Made by a program: the position numbers and the translations under genes
In this document: positions 36,393-46,889 of the stretch, piece after piece
How positions within the stretch are numbered: the first letter of the stretch is position 1
Layout: the number at the start of each line of letters is the position of its first letter
Notes under the pieces: model-generated
What the model saw: the letters and a program-made list of their open reading frames with translations, nothing else
Database searches by the model: none
Told to the model about the DNA's origin: nothing
Source of the DNA: Pseudomonadota bacterium
GTDB lineage: Bacteria; Pseudomonadota; Gammaproteobacteria; Burkholderiales; Burkholderiaceae_E
Length of the DNA: 53,170 bases
Direction: 5' to 3'
NCBI GenBank assembly: GCA_963204785.1
Contig: CAUJHG010000008.1
Coordinates: 1-53,170 of the forward strand

Positions 36393-36948
36393 GCCCGATG
36401 ATCGGTCCCCGGGGCCGGTGCAGCCCGCGGCACGGCCCCCGGCCGATCTGCGCAGCCCGCGTGCTGCGCCGGTGCGCCCGAGCGCAGCCTTCATGCGCGC
36501 CCGGCTCTCGCGGCTGGTGGCGCTCGGCTTCGGCAGCGGGCTGTCGCCGGTGGCCCCCGGGACGGTCGGCACCCTCTGGGCCTGGCTTGCCTGGGAGGCG
36601 ATCCACCTCTGGACGGGTGAGTCGGCTTCGCTGTGGCTGCCGCTGATCGGCTTCGTCGCCGGAGTCGTCGCCTGCGGGCGCACGGCTGCCGACCTCGGTG
36701 TCCATGACCACGGGGCGATCGTCTGGGACGAAGTGGTGGCCTTCTGGCTGGTGCTGGCGCTGATCCCGCACAGCTACGGCGCGCAGTTCGCGGCCTTCGT
36801 CCTCTTTCGCTTCTTCGACATCGCCAAGCCGCCGCCGATCCGCCACTTCGACCGCAACCTGCGCGGCGGCTTCGGGATCATGTTCGACGACCTCCTCGCT
36901 GCGTTCTACACGCTGCTGCTGGTCGCGGGATGGCAGGCGTGGGCCTGA
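36376..36948 (+). CDS. pgpA: Phosphatidylglycerophosphatase A
   Basis: Inner-membrane enzyme dephosphorylating phosphatidylglycerol phosphate. The 190 residues have a Pro-rich cytosolic extension of about 38 residues, then [36 protein letters not shown] and [17 protein letters not shown], the PgpA signature blocks between hydrophobic helices. Overlaps thiL by 17 bp and pncC by 19 bp, indicating translational coupling. Confidence 0.95.
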   Translation: MTTSPEPDDRSPGPVQPAARPPADLRSPRAAPVRPSAAFMRARLSRLVALGFGSGLSPVAPGTVGTLWAWLAWEAIHLWTGESASLWLPLIGFVAGVVACGRTAADLGVHDHGAIVWDEVVAFWLVLALIPHSYGAQFAAFVLFRFFDIAKPPPIRHFDRNLRGGFGIMFDDLLAAFYTLLLVAGWQAWA

Positions 36949-37487
36949 GCGCCGCCGCAAGCCCCGAGCAGGCGCTCGAGGCAGCGGCGCGGGCGCTCGG
37001 CCAGCGCCTGAAGGCCCTGGGCCAGATGGCAGCGACGGTGGAGTCCTGCACCGGCGGCATGATCGCGCGGGCGCTGACCGAGATCGCCGGCTCGAGCGCC
37101 TGGTTCGACCGCGGCTTCGTCACGTACAGCAACCACTCGAAGATCGAACTCGTCGGGGTGTCGCCGGCCACGCTCGCCAGCCACGGTGCAGTGAGCGAGC
37201 CGACTGCGGCCGAGATGGCCGCAGGCGGCCTCAGGCGCAGCGCGGCCGCGCTGGCGATGTCGGTCACCGGCATCGCCGGGCCGGGCGGCGCGGTGCCGGG
37301 CAAGCCGGTGGGCACCGTGTGCTTCGGCTGGGCGCTCTCGGCCGCCCTGCAGCGTGAGCTTGGCCGTCCTGCCCTGCGGACCGCCAGCCTGCACTTCGAG
37401 GGCAACCGTGCCGCGGTACGATTCGGGGCCGCGATCCACGCACTCGAGCAGGCCCTCCTGCTACTGTCGGTCGACCCGAAGGGCTGA
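36930..37487 (+). CDS. pncC: Nicotinamide-nucleotide amidase (CinA C-terminal domain family)
   Basis: Deamidates NMN for NAD recycling. The 185 residues are the CinA C-terminal domain alone, without the N-terminal MoCF-like domain. They contain the catalytic Ser-Cys region in [22 protein letters not shown] and [11 protein letters not shown], and [17 protein letters not shown]. Its stop lies within the LexA box of recA. Confidence 0.94.
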   Translation: MAGVGLSAAASPEQALEAAARALGQRLKALGQMAATVESCTGGMIARALTEIAGSSAWFDRGFVTYSNHSKIELVGVSPATLASHGAVSEPTAAEMAAGGLRRSAAALAMSVTGIAGPGGAVPGKPVGTVCFGWALSAALQRELGRPALRTASLHFEGNRAAVRFGAAIHALEQALLLLSVDPKG

Positions 37488-37516
37488 TTGTTTATACAGT
37501 AGTTCCGTGCCATACT
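37484..37516 (+). promoter_or_regulatory. recA promoter with LexA (SOS) box
   Basis: CTGA-TTGTTTAT-ACAG at 37484-37499 matches the CTGT-N8-ACAG LexA box with one mismatch. It overlaps the -35 TTGTTT (37488-37493), which is 17 bp from the -10 CATACT (37511-37516). Predicts LexA repression released by DNA damage. The box starts 1 nt before the pncC stop codon, which lies inside it. Confidence 0.85.
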
Positions 37517-37550
37517 GCCTTTCATCGAGCCCCGAGGAAGGAGACCGGCC

Positions 37551-38606
<1,056 letters not shown>

Positions 38607-38622
38607 GTCGCGGGTGGCGGCA

Positions 38623-39084
38623 ATGCGCGCCGTGCGCAGTCTGTCGCTGCGCGCACGCGCGCTGAGCCTGCTCGCCAACCGCGAGCACAGCCGTGGTGAG
38701 CTGCTGCGCAAGCTCTCGCCGCACGCCGAGTCCGTCGAGCAGCTCGGCGCGCTGCTCGACGAGTTCGAGCGCGCAGGCTACCTGTCCGAGCAGCGCTTCG
38801 CCGAGAGCCTGGTGCGCCGCCGCTCGCAGCGCTACGGTCGCCGCCACATCGAGCAGGAACTCGGCCAGCACGGCGTGCCCGACGAAGTCTCCGCCCCCCT
38901 GCTGCGCGAGCTGGCCGCCGATGAGCGCGAGCGGGCAATGGCGCTTTGGGTCCGGCGCTTCGGCGCGCCTGCGCAAGACCTGCGCGAGCGCGCCCGCCAG
39001 CACCGCTTCCTCGCCCAGCGCGGCTTCGACACCGAAACCGTCGTCTGGGTGCTCAGGCAGGCTGCTGCGCAGCGAAGCGATTGA
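38623..39084 (+). CDS. recX: Regulatory protein RecX
   Basis: Binds RecA filaments and limits their activity. The 153 residues are mainly helical RecX repeats, including REHSRGELLRKLSP, YLSEQRFAESLVRRRSQRYGRRHIEQEL and LAQRGFDTETVVWVL. The ATG at 38623, 16 bp after recA, fits the family start. Co-transcribed with recA, so SOS-linked. Confidence 0.94.
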   Translation: MRAVRSLSLRARALSLLANREHSRGELLRKLSPHAESVEQLGALLDEFERAGYLSEQRFAESLVRRRSQRYGRRHIEQELGQHGVPDEVSAPLLRELAADERERAMALWVRRFGAPAQDLRERARQHRFLAQRGFDTETVVWVLRQAAAQRSD

Positions 39085-39170
39085 GCGGGCGAGCGCCCTT
39101 CAAAGGGCGTGCGAATCGAGGCGCGCATCCCAAGCGGCCATCGGAATGGGCCCACCGCGCACTGATCCGC

Positions 39171-39626
39171 CTATTCATTCCCTTGGACCAGCACCGCATC
39201 GAGCAAGGGATGTCGGCGGGACTGGAACGGGTTGGCGACGGTCACCCCGCCCCAGGTAAACCCGTCATGCAAATCCTCGGACAGCAGGAGCCGGCAACCT
39301 GCGTGCGACGCCACGGACAAGATCAGAGCGTCCCAGATGGCGAGGCCATGGTCCGTGGCAAGGTCGGCAGCGGCCAGCATGACCTCAGGCGATGTTGCGG
39401 CCACCGGAAACGTGTCGCGCCAGCCAAGCAGCGCCTCGCGTGCTTCGGGCTTCGAGCGCCCAGCCTTGCGAACCAGGACGCTGAACAATTCCCCTAGCAC
39501 CTGAACCGGTAGAACTACGGCGGCCTGTGGCAGACGGCGCACCAGATCGAGGGCGGTGTCGCGCTTCTCGCTCCCATTCACCCCTTCGGCATGGACGAGA
39601 ACGTTGGTGTCGAGCGCGACCCTCAC
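39171..39626 (-). CDS. vapC: PIN-domain toxin (VapC-like)
   Basis: Predicted Mg-dependent ribonuclease. The 151 residues start with VALDTNVLVHAEG (first Asp) and have a Glu in VLGELFSVL, an Asp in AIWDALILSVA and a fourth acid in LLSEDLHDGFTW, the four PIN residues. It overlaps the antitoxin gene by 4 bp (ATGA type). The pair sits between recX and sucC, where most relatives have no such genes. Confidence 0.9.
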   Translation of the reverse strand: MRVALDTNVLVHAEGVNGSEKRDTALDLVRRLPQAAVVLPVQVLGELFSVLVRKAGRSKPEAREALLGWRDTFPVAATSPEVMLAAADLATDHGLAIWDALILSVASHAGCRLLLSEDLHDGFTWGGVTVANPFQSRRHPLLDAVLVQGNE

Positions 39627-39868
39627 TCCTCGTCCTCGTAAAGCTCATCGCGCGACCATCGTCCGATATCACCGACCGGTTGGCGCTCGAGGCGGGCGAT
39701 CAAGGCCGCCCGCGCGGCGATCCCCGTATGTGGCACTTCAACGGCAGGCACGATACGCGCGACAGCACGACCGTGTGAGGTCACGACATAGCTGCGCCCC
39801 TCGCGCACCCCGCGCAGGATGAACGAGAACTTGCGGTTGGCTTCCGCTGCGGAGACCGCCTCTTCCAT
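39623..39868 (-). CDS. Phd/YefM-type antitoxin
   Basis: The 81 residues begin EEAVSAAEANRKFSFILRGVREG and continue YVVTSHGRAVARIVPA, typical of Phd/YefM folds that bind the operator through the N-terminal half. The C-terminal acidic RDELYEDEE would bind the PIN toxin. First gene of the leftward pair; the operator directly upstream is described separately. Confidence 0.88.
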   Translation of the reverse strand: MEEAVSAAEANRKFSFILRGVREGRSYVVTSHGRAVARIVPAVEVPHTGIAARAALIARLERQPVGDIGRWSRDELYEDEE

Positions 39869-39878
39869 GACAAATCCG

Positions 39879-39926
39879 CTATGTAGTCACATTGCCTACT
39901 ATAGTTTTGGTCGAACAGATCAGCAA
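39879..39926 (-). promoter_or_regulatory. Promoter and palindromic operator of the vapBC-like pair
   Basis: On the minus strand TTGCTG (39921-39926) and TATAGT (39898-39903) are separated by 17 bp. The inverted repeat CTATGTAG (39879-39886) / CTACTATAG (39896-39904) overlaps the -10, as expected for autorepression by the antitoxin-toxin complex. Confidence 0.75.
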
Positions 39927-40330
39927 CTGCTTCGAACCTGGCGATAAGCAGACCTCAGCTCGAAGCCATTGCGAATGGCCGCATGAACGCGGCCGCAAGG
40001 GCGCCCACTCCGCAAACCGAAAAGCCCTCGGCCTTCCACCCTTGCCGCACCGGGAATCCCCTCTGGCGCCTGTGCTACCATCTTCGGCTCCGGCGTCGTT
40101 GCGGCGCACAAGAAGATTGCTCGAACAATGCCTGTGCCGCCGGCAATCGCTCATCGAATGCAGTCTCCCGCCGTTGTCTCAGGAGCCAGGGTCCGCCCGG
40201 GCCTCATCGGCCGGCAGCCGCCATTCGCCGAACTCCCAGAGAATCCAGCGCCGCGCGCCCGCGCAGCGATCCTGCCTCCTGCGCGCGTCCCGCGCCGAGA
40301 AGAATCCACGACTCCGAGGGCATATTCCCG
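39927..40330. other. Intergenic region upstream of sucC
   Basis: About 400 bp with no convincing gene in any frame. It must include the sucCD promoter; no clear hexamers were found. A hairpin-capable GGCCGC...GCGGCC lies near 39978-40000. Confidence 0.4.
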
Positions 40331-41497
40331 ATGAAGATCCACGAGTACCAGGGCAAGGAAATCCTGAAACGCTACGGCGTGCCGGTGCCACGCGGAATCC
40401 CCTGCTTCAGCGTCGACGAAGCGGTGAAGGCGGCCGAGACCCTCGGCGGGCCGGTCTGGGTGGTCAAGGCGCAGATCCACGCCGGCGGGCGTGGCAAGGG
40501 CGGTGGGGTGAAGGTCGCCAGGTCGCTCGACGAGGTCCGTGAGTGGGCGGGCAAGATCCTCGGAATGCAGCTGATCACCCACCAGACAGGTCCCGAGGGC
40601 CAGAAGGTGCGCCGGCTTCTCGTCGAGGAGGGGGCCGACATCCGCAAGGAGCTCTACCTGGGCATGGTGGTCGATCGCGTCACGCAGCGCGTCACCGTGA
40701 TGGCCTCGAGCGAAGGCGGGATGGACATCGAGGAGGTGGCCGAGCACTCGCCGGAGAAGATCCACAAGGTGGCGGTCGATCCGGTGGCCGGGCTGACCGA
40801 CGCCGAGGCCGACGATCTCTCCCGCAAGATCGGGGTGCCCGAGGCCTCGCTGCCCCAGGCCCGCGCTGTGCTGCAGGGGCTGTACAAGGCGTTCTGGGAC
40901 ACCGACGCCAGCCTGGCGGAGATCAACCCGCTGATCCTCACCGGCAAGGGTGACGTGATCGCGCTGGACGCCAAGATCAACTTCGACAGCAACGCGCTGT
41001 TCCGCCACCCCGAGATCGTCGAGATGCGCGATCTCGACGAGGAGGACCCCGCCGAGATCGAGGCCAGCAAGTTCGATCTGGCCTACATCCAGCTCGACGG
41101 CAACATCGGCTGCCTGGTCAACGGCGCCGGCCTGGCCATGGCGACGATGGACACGATCAAGCTGTTCGGCGGCGAGCCCGCGAACTTCCTCGACGTGGGC
41201 GGTGGCGCCACCACCGAGAAGGTCACCGAGGCCTTCAAGATCATGCTGCGCAACCCGAACCTGAAGGCGATCCTCGTCAACATCTTCGGCGGCATCATGC
41301 GCTGCGACGTGATCGCCGAGGGCGTGACCACGGCCTCGCGGGCGGTCGGCCTGAAAGTGCCGCTGGTGGTGCGCATGAAGGGCACCAACGAGGAACTGGG
41401 CAAGAAGATGCTCGCCGAGTCCGGCCTGCCCATCATCTCTGCCGACACCATGGCCGAAGCCGCCCGGAAGGTCGTCGAAGCGGCCGCCAGGGCCTGA
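40331..41497 (+). CDS. sucC: Succinyl-CoA synthetase, beta subunit
   Basis: TCA-cycle enzyme forming succinate and ATP/GTP from succinyl-CoA. The 388 residues start [21 protein letters not shown] and contain the ATP-grasp domain ([35 protein letters not shown]). The C-terminal CoA-ligase portion includes [13 protein letters not shown] and [15 protein letters not shown]. Followed 29 bp later by sucD. Confidence 0.97.
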   Translation: MKIHEYQGKEILKRYGVPVPRGIPCFSVDEAVKAAETLGGPVWVVKAQIHAGGRGKGGGVKVARSLDEVREWAGKILGMQLITHQTGPEGQKVRRLLVEEGADIRKELYLGMVVDRVTQRVTVMASSEGGMDIEEVAEHSPEKIHKVAVDPVAGLTDAEADDLSRKIGVPEASLPQARAVLQGLYKAFWDTDASLAEINPLILTGKGDVIALDAKINFDSNALFRHPEIVEMRDLDEEDPAEIEASKFDLAYIQLDGNIGCLVNGAGLAMATMDTIKLFGGEPANFLDVGGGATTEKVTEAFKIMLRNPNLKAILVNIFGGIMRCDVIAEGVTTASRAVGLKVPLVVRMKGTNEELGKKMLAESGLPIISADTMAEAARKVVEAAARA

Positions 41498-41526
41498 GCG
41501 CGCAGCGCGGTACTAGGAAAGCGAAC

Positions 41527-42408
41527 ATGTCGATCCTGATCAACAAGGACACCAAGGTCATCACCCAGGGGATAACTGGCAAGACCGGTCAGTTCCACAC
41601 CCGCGCCTGTCGCGACTACGCCAACGGGCGCGCCGCCTACGTCGCCGGGGTGAACCCGACGAAGGCCGGCGAGGACTTCGCAGGCATCCCGATCGTCGCC
41701 TCCGTCAAGGAGGCCAAGGCCACTACCGGCGCCACCGTCTCGGTGGTGTACGTGCCGCCGGCGGGCGCCGCCGCTGCCATCTGGGAGGCCGCCGAAGCCG
41801 ATCTCGACCTGGTCATCTGCATCACCGAGGGCATCCCGGTGCGCGACATGATCGAGGTGCGCGACCGCATGCGCCGCGAGGGCCGCAAGACCCTGCTGCT
41901 CGGCCCGAACTGCCCGGGGGTGATCACTCCGGACGAGCTCAAGATCGGCATCATGCCGGGCCACATCCACCGCAAGGGCCGCATCGGAGTGATCTCCCGC
42001 TCGGGCACCCTGACCTACGAGGCGGTGGGCCAGCTCACCGCGCTCGGCCTGGGGCAGTCCAGCGCAGTGGGCATCGGTGGCGACCCGGTCAACGGGCTCA
42101 AGCATGTCGACGTCCTGCGCATGTTCAACGACGACCCCGACACCGACGCCGTCGTGATGATCGGCGAGATCGGGGGCTCCGACGAGGAAGAGGCCGCCCT
42201 CTGGGTCAAGGACAACATGAAGAAGCCGGTGGTGGGCTTCATTGCCGGTGTCACTGCGCCCCCGGGCAAGCGGATGGGCCACGCCGGGGCGATCATCTCC
42301 GGCGGCAAGGGCACCGCCCAGGAGAAGCTCGCGGTCATGGAGGCCTGCGGCATCCGCGTCACGCGCAACCCGTCCGAGATGGGCGCGCTGCTGAAGTCGG
42401 CGCTCTGA
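41527..42408 (+). CDS. sucD: Succinyl-CoA synthetase, alpha subunit
   Basis: Carries the phosphohistidine and CoA site. The 293 residues contain [31 protein letters not shown] and the active-site His in [20 protein letters not shown]. Partner of sucC; both needed for the alpha2beta2 or alphabeta enzyme. Confidence 0.97.
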   Translation: MSILINKDTKVITQGITGKTGQFHTRACRDYANGRAAYVAGVNPTKAGEDFAGIPIVASVKEAKATTGATVSVVYVPPAGAAAAIWEAAEADLDLVICITEGIPVRDMIEVRDRMRREGRKTLLLGPNCPGVITPDELKIGIMPGHIHRKGRIGVISRSGTLTYEAVGQLTALGLGQSSAVGIGGDPVNGLKHVDVLRMFNDDPDTDAVVMIGEIGGSDEEEAALWVKDNMKKPVVGFIAGVTAPPGKRMGHAGAIISGGKGTAQEKLAVMEACGIRVTRNPSEMGALLKSAL

Positions 42409-42452
42409 GCACCCGCCTGCAACGACCCTGATCCACCTCCGCGGAGGCACGC

Positions 42453-43166
42453 GTGATCGAATTCCTCACTACCATGAACTGGGCCGCGGTCGTCCAGATC
42501 ATCATCATCGACATCCTCCTCGGTGGTGACAACGCAGTGGTGATCGCGCTCGCGTGCCGCAACCTGCCGGCGCACCAGCGCAGCAAGGGCATCCTGTGGG
42601 GCACCGTCGGCGCGATCGTGCTGCGGGTGATCCTGATCGCCTTCGCGGTGGCGCTGCTGCAGGTGCCTTTCCTGAAGCTGGCCGGCGGCGCGCTGCTGGT
42701 CTGGATCGGCATGAAGCTGCTGGCCCCGGGAGACGAGGACGAGCACGGCAATCTCGAGGGCGCCGGCAACCTGATCGGTGCGATCAAGACCGTGATCGTC
42801 GCCGATCTGGTCATGAGCGTGGACAACGTGATCGCGATCGCCGGCGCCGCGCAGCAGGCCGATCCGGACCACCAGATGGGGCTGGTCATCTTCGGGCTGC
42901 TGGTGAGCATCCCGCTGATCGTCTGGGGCAGCCAGCTGGTGCTCAAGCTGATCGACCGCTTCCCGCTGGTGGTGCTGGCGGGCGGTGCGCTGCTGGGCTG
43001 GATCGCCGGCGGCATGATGATCACCGACATCGCGGTGGTCGAGCGGATCGGCGAGCCGTCGTCGGTGCTGAAGTACGCGGCCTCGGCGGCGGGAGCGCTG
43101 CTGGTGGTGGTGCTGGGCGAGATCGCCAAGCGCCGCCAGCGCGGCGCGGCCGACGCGGCGCACTGA
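42453..43166 (+). CDS. TerC family integral membrane protein (YjbE-like)
   Basis: A membrane protein of 237 residues with about seven hydrophobic helices and the TerC motifs IDILLGGDNAVVIALACRNLP and ADLVMSVDNVIAIAGAA, whose conserved Asp/Asn residues suggest metal transport. TerC-family exporters can load secreted enzymes with manganese. It is usually found after sucCD in Burkholderiales, and its ribosome site GGAGG lies about 6 nt before GTG. The substrate here is inferred only. Confidence 0.92.
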   Translation: MIEFLTTMNWAAVVQIIIIDILLGGDNAVVIALACRNLPAHQRSKGILWGTVGAIVLRVILIAFAVALLQVPFLKLAGGALLVWIGMKLLAPGDEDEHGNLEGAGNLIGAIKTVIVADLVMSVDNVIAIAGAAQQADPDHQMGLVIFGLLVSIPLIVWGSQLVLKLIDRFPLVVLAGGALLGWIAGGMMITDIAVVERIGEPSSVLKYAASAAGALLVVVLGEIAKRRQRGAADAAH

Positions 43167-43280
43167 AACGCCCACCGCCATCGCCCGGCTTGCGCCGGCA
43201 GCCGCCCGGAACTGGCGCGTCGACCGCGCCACGCCCGCAGCCACCGGGCGGCAGGCCGTCGCCGTTCATGAAATTGTTCC

Positions 43281-43309
43281 TTAGACGCGCCTGACGTCCG
43301 CACTAGATT
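43281..43309 (+). promoter_or_regulatory. Promoter of the FHA-cyclase-phosphodiesterase module
   Basis: TTAGAC (43281-43286), 17 bp, TAGATT (43304-43309). The predicted start falls at 43316-43317, the A of the downstream ATG, so the transcript may be leaderless. Confidence 0.55.
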
Positions 43310-43316
43310 GGACGCC

Positions 43317-43946
43317 ATGCAGCAACACGAGAACACCCTGGTCGCACGCCTGGTGCTGAGCTTCGGCGATCTGGTGCTGCGCAGCTTTCCGGTCGCAGGC
43401 CCGAGCCTGACGATCGGGCGGCGCCCGTACAACGACATCGCGCTCGACGACCTCACCGTGAGCGGCGAGCACGCGGTGATCCTCACGGACGCCGGCAAGC
43501 GGGTGGTCAAGGATCTCGACAGCCGCAACGGCACGCTGGTCAATGGCGAGCCGATCCGCTCGCATCAGCTCGAGCACGGAGACCTGATCGAAGTGGGCAT
43601 CTACCGGCTGCGCTATCTGGTCGAGCCGCCGGAGGCGCCTGCGTCGCTGCCGCAGCCCACGGGCAGCTTCGCCTGGCTCGAGTGGCTCACCGGGCCCCAG
43701 CGCGGCACCGGCCAGCCGATCGACCGTCCGATCGTCCCGATCACCGGAGCGGGCAACCAGGTGGCGGTCGTCACCCGTCGCCGCAATGGCTTCTTCGTCA
43801 CACACCTGGAAGGGCTCGCCTTTCCGCTGGTCAACGGCGACTCGACCGGGCTCGGTGCGCACCCGCTGGCCGACGGCGACCTGATCGAGCTCTCGGGGAC
43901 CATGCTGCGCTTCAGGCTGCGGACGGCCGGCGCGCCGGGGGAATGA
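43317..43946 (+). CDS. FHA domain-containing protein
   Basis: Phosphothreonine-binding signalling protein, cytosolic. The 209 residues have an N-terminal FHA domain (about 10-95) with all key residues: LTIGRRPYNDI, VSGEHAV (the Ser and His) and SRNGTLVNG (the Asn). The second half (about 110-200) looks like a degenerate FHA repeat, ending HPLADGDLIELSGTMLRFRL. ATG at 43317 is preferred over TTG at 43308. It is followed by the adenylate cyclase after 40 bp and probably reports kinase signals to it. Confidence 0.88.
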   Translation: MQQHENTLVARLVLSFGDLVLRSFPVAGPSLTIGRRPYNDIALDDLTVSGEHAVILTDAGKRVVKDLDSRNGTLVNGEPIRSHQLEHGDLIEVGIYRLRYLVEPPEAPASLPQPTGSFAWLEWLTGPQRGTGQPIDRPIVPITGAGNQVAVVTRRRNGFFVTHLEGLAFPLVNGDSTGLGAHPLADGDLIELSGTMLRFRLRTAGAPGE

Positions 43947-43986
43947 TGCCGCCCCGGCCCGTGCACGCGCTGCGAGGTTGCCTGCG

Positions 43987-46119
43987 GTGACCCACCTGGT
44001 TCGCCAGCTGCTGGCGTGGCTGCGCCGGCCGGTGCTCGGCCTGGCGCTGACCCTGTTCGCCTGCGCCAGCGTCCTCGGGCTGATCCCGCTGCCGCTGGCC
44101 GACGCGCTGGATCGCATGATCTACGACACGCGGCTGCGCAGCCTCGCCGCGCCCTTCGACGAGCGCGTCGTGATCGTCGACGTCGACGAGCGCAGCCTGG
44201 CGCAGGTCGGTCGCTGGCCCTGGTCGCGCGAGACTGTTGCGCAGCTGGTCGAGGCGATCGTCGACCGCGGCGGCGCCTCGGTGCTGGGGCTGGACACCCT
44301 GTTCGCCGAGCCCGAACGGGGCACGCAGGGCGATGCCGCGCTGGCCCAGGCCATTCGTGGCCGTCCGGTGGTGCTGGGCTACTACTTCAGCTCCGACCGC
44401 GGCGGGATCACCGCGGGGAAACTTCCTGCTCCGGTGATGGACGTGGGTGTCTTCATCCAGTCGGGACACCGGATCACCGCCTGGAGCGGCTACGGCGCCA
44501 ACCTCCCGGAACTGCAGCAGGCAGCCGCGGGCGCGGGCTTCTTCAATCCGGTGGTCGATGCCGATGGCGCGGTGCGCGCGCTGCCGCTGCTGGCCGAGCA
44601 CTCGGGGCAGGTCTACGAGTCGCTGGTGGTTGCGATGCTGCGGCGCCACCTGGGGGGCGCGAGCCTGATGCTCACCGGCGAGGAACTCGTGGTGCAGGGG
44701 CAGCGTGGTCGTGCGGTGCTGCCGCTGTCGGTCGGGGCCGCTGCGCTGGTGCCCTTCGCGGGCCGTGTCGTTGCGGCGGAGGTTTCGGCTGCCGGGGATG
44801 CCGGGGCTGCAGGAGTGCTCACGCACAAGGCCGGCAGCGTTGCGCCGGCGCAGGCCTCACAGTCCGGACAGCGCTCCCATTTCCGTTACATCCCCGCAGC
44901 CGACGTGCTCCACGGCCGCGTGGACCCGGATGCCTTCCGCGGCCGGATCGTGCTGCTCGGCACCTCCGCGCCCGGCCTCACCGATCTGCGCGCCACGCCG
45001 ATCCATCCGGCCTTCCCGGGGGTGGAGATCCACGCGACCCTGCTTGCCGCCGCGCTGGACTCCCAGGGCAGCGGGCTGCTCAAGCGGCGCTCGGAACTGT
45101 CCGAGCTCGTCGGTGCCACCGCGGTCGCGCTGGCGGGGGTGTCGCTCGCGTTCTCGCTGCCGGCGATCGGCGCGGTGGGCGCGGTGCTGCTCGGCATCCT
45201 GGTGGCCGCCGGGCTGTGGCTGGTCGCCGGCATCGGCTGGTCGAGCTTCGGGCTGGCGATCCCGCTTTCGGCAGGGCTGCTGCTGGTCGCCGTGCTGTGC
45301 AGCTTCAACCTGGCCGCGGGCTACTTCGTGGAAGGCCGCGCACGCCGCGCGGTGGCCAGCCTGTTCGGCGAGTACGTCTCGCCCGCGCTGGTCGAGCGCA
45401 TGATGCGCGACCCGCGCCGCTACGGGAGGGTCGCAAGCGAAAGCCGCGAGCTGACCATGCTCTTCGTCGACATCCGCGGCTTCACCAGCATCGCCGAGAC
45501 GATGGAGCCGGAGCGGCTGCGCGGCTACATCAACGACTTCCTCACCGCGATGACCGAAGTGATCCATCGCTATGGCGGCACCGTCGACAAGTACATCGGC
45601 GACGCGGTGATGGCCTTCTGGGGCGCGCCGGTCGAGGACCCGCAGCACGCCGATCACGCGGTGGCCGCCGCGCTGTCGATGCTCGAGGAAGTCCACCGGC
45701 TGAACCTCGCCTACGAGGCGCACGGGCTGCCGCTGATGCGCGTGGGCATCGGCGTGAACACCGGCGTGGTGCAGGTCGGCGACCTCGGCTCGCGGCTGCG
45801 GCGCGCCTACACCGTGATCGGCAACGCGGTGAACCTCGCCTCGCGCCTCGAGGGATTGACCAAGCAGTTCGATGTTCCGATCATCGTCGGCGAAGCGACC
45901 GTGCGTCAGGCGCGTGGTCATGCGTTCTCGGAGCTCGGCGTCGCCCGGGTGCCCGGGCGCGCCGACCCGGTCCGCGCCTATGCGCCCGCGTCGCTGGTGA
46001 CCGGCCCCGTGCAGCCGCGCCAGGACAGCATTGCCACCAGGAAGCAGGAGGGCGCCCAGGCGGGCGCCGCGCAGTCGAGCGGGGATCGTACCGATGAAGG
46101 TGCGGGTATTAGGCTGTAG
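43987..46119 (+). CDS. CHASE2-domain adenylate cyclase (class III)
   Basis: Membrane enzyme making cAMP. The 710 residues have an N-terminal helix and then a periplasmic CHASE2 sensor (about 45-320, with ERVVIVDVDERSLAQVGRWPWSR and FRGRIVLLGTSAPGL). Two or three membrane helices (about 370-450) follow, and the cyclase domain runs from about 489. Catalytic residues are visible: metal Asp495 (FVDIRGF) and Asp539 (GDAVMAF), adenine-specifying Lys535 (DKYIGD) and Thr609 (AYTVIGN), and transition-state Asn616/Arg620 (NLASRLE). Start GTG at 43987 has GAGG 9 nt upstream; TTG at 43978 is less likely. The end overlaps the phosphodiesterase gene by 26 bp. Confidence 0.93.
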   Translation: MTHLVRQLLAWLRRPVLGLALTLFACASVLGLIPLPLADALDRMIYDTRLRSLAAPFDERVVIVDVDERSLAQVGRWPWSRETVAQLVEAIVDRGGASVLGLDTLFAEPERGTQGDAALAQAIRGRPVVLGYYFSSDRGGITAGKLPAPVMDVGVFIQSGHRITAWSGYGANLPELQQAAAGAGFFNPVVDADGAVRALPLLAEHSGQVYESLVVAMLRRHLGGASLMLTGEELVVQGQRGRAVLPLSVGAAALVPFAGRVVAAEVSAAGDAGAAGVLTHKAGSVAPAQASQSGQRSHFRYIPAADVLHGRVDPDAFRGRIVLLGTSAPGLTDLRATPIHPAFPGVEIHATLLAAALDSQGSGLLKRRSELSELVGATAVALAGVSLAFSLPAIGAVGAVLLGILVAAGLWLVAGIGWSSFGLAIPLSAGLLLVAVLCSFNLAAGYFVEGRARRAVASLFGEYVSPALVERMMRDPRRYGRVASESRELTMLFVDIRGFTSIAETMEPERLRGYINDFLTAMTEVIHRYGGTVDKYIGDAVMAFWGAPVEDPQHADHAVAAALSMLEEVHRLNLAYEAHGLPLMRVGIGVNTGVVQVGDLGSRLRRAYTVIGNAVNLASRLEGLTKQFDVPIIVGEATVRQARGHAFSELGVARVPGRADPVRAYAPASLVTGPVQPRQDSIATRKQEGAQAGAAQSSGDRTDEGAGIRL

Positions 46120-46858
46120 CGGCGGCATCGGCGCCCGGGCGCGCACGACTTCCTTCCTGGTCGACGACGACATCCTGCTGGACGCGGGCACCGGCGTCGA
46201 AGACCTGTCCGTGGAGGAGCTCGCCGCGATCGACCACGTCTTCCTGACGCACTCCCACCTCGACCACATCGCCGCGCTGCCGCTGCTGGTCGACTCGGTG
46301 GGCGGGATCCGCAGCCGGCCCCTGGTGGTGCACGCGCTGCCCGAGACCATCGAGGCGCTGCGCGCGCACATCTTCAACTGGGTGATCTGGCCGGACTTCA
46401 CCGAGATCCCCCACTACGAGCGGCCGTGGATGGTCTTCCAGCAGCTGGCCATCGGCGAGACCATCGAACTGGACGGCCGCTTCATCCGCAGCCTGCCCGC
46501 CAGCCACACGGTGCCCGCCTGCGGCTACCAGCTGCACAACGGCCGCGCCAGCCTGGTCTTCTCCGGCGACACCGGCCCCAACGACGAATTCTGGCAACTG
46601 GTCAACAGCGTCACCGACCTGCGCTACCTGATCATCGAGACCGCCTTCCCCAATCGCGACCAGGACCTCGCCGTCACCGCCAAGCACCTCTACCCGATCC
46701 AGCTCGGCGACGAACTCGCCAAGCTGCAGCGCCAGCCCGAGGTGCTGATCACGCACCTGAAGCCCTCGGACCGCAAGACCATCGAGCGCGAGCTCGACGC
46801 CTGGGCCGGGCGCTACGCCCCGCGGGTGCTCGAGCGGGGGGAAGTGCTGGAGATGTAG
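46094..46858 (+). CDS. Metallo-beta-lactamase-fold 3',5'-cyclic-nucleotide phosphodiesterase
   Basis: Predicted zinc hydrolase that degrades cAMP made by the neighbouring cyclase. The 254 residues show the fold's metal motif HSHLDH (THSHLDHIAALPLL), His in PASHTVPACGY, Asp in FSGDTGPN, and a terminal His in ITHLKPSD. The FNWVIWPDFTEIP segment is typical of class-II-like cyclic nucleotide phosphodiesterases. The start at 46094 lies inside the cyclase gene, implying translational coupling of synthesis and breakdown. Confidence 0.9.
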   Translation: MKVRVLGCSGGIGARARTTSFLVDDDILLDAGTGVEDLSVEELAAIDHVFLTHSHLDHIAALPLLVDSVGGIRSRPLVVHALPETIEALRAHIFNWVIWPDFTEIPHYERPWMVFQQLAIGETIELDGRFIRSLPASHTVPACGYQLHNGRASLVFSGDTGPNDEFWQLVNSVTDLRYLIIETAFPNRDQDLAVTAKHLYPIQLGDELAKLQRQPEVLITHLKPSDRKTIERELDAWAGRYAPRVLERGEVLEM

Positions 46859-46889
46859 GGGCAGGGGTGGCGTGCCTGATCGCTTCTGC

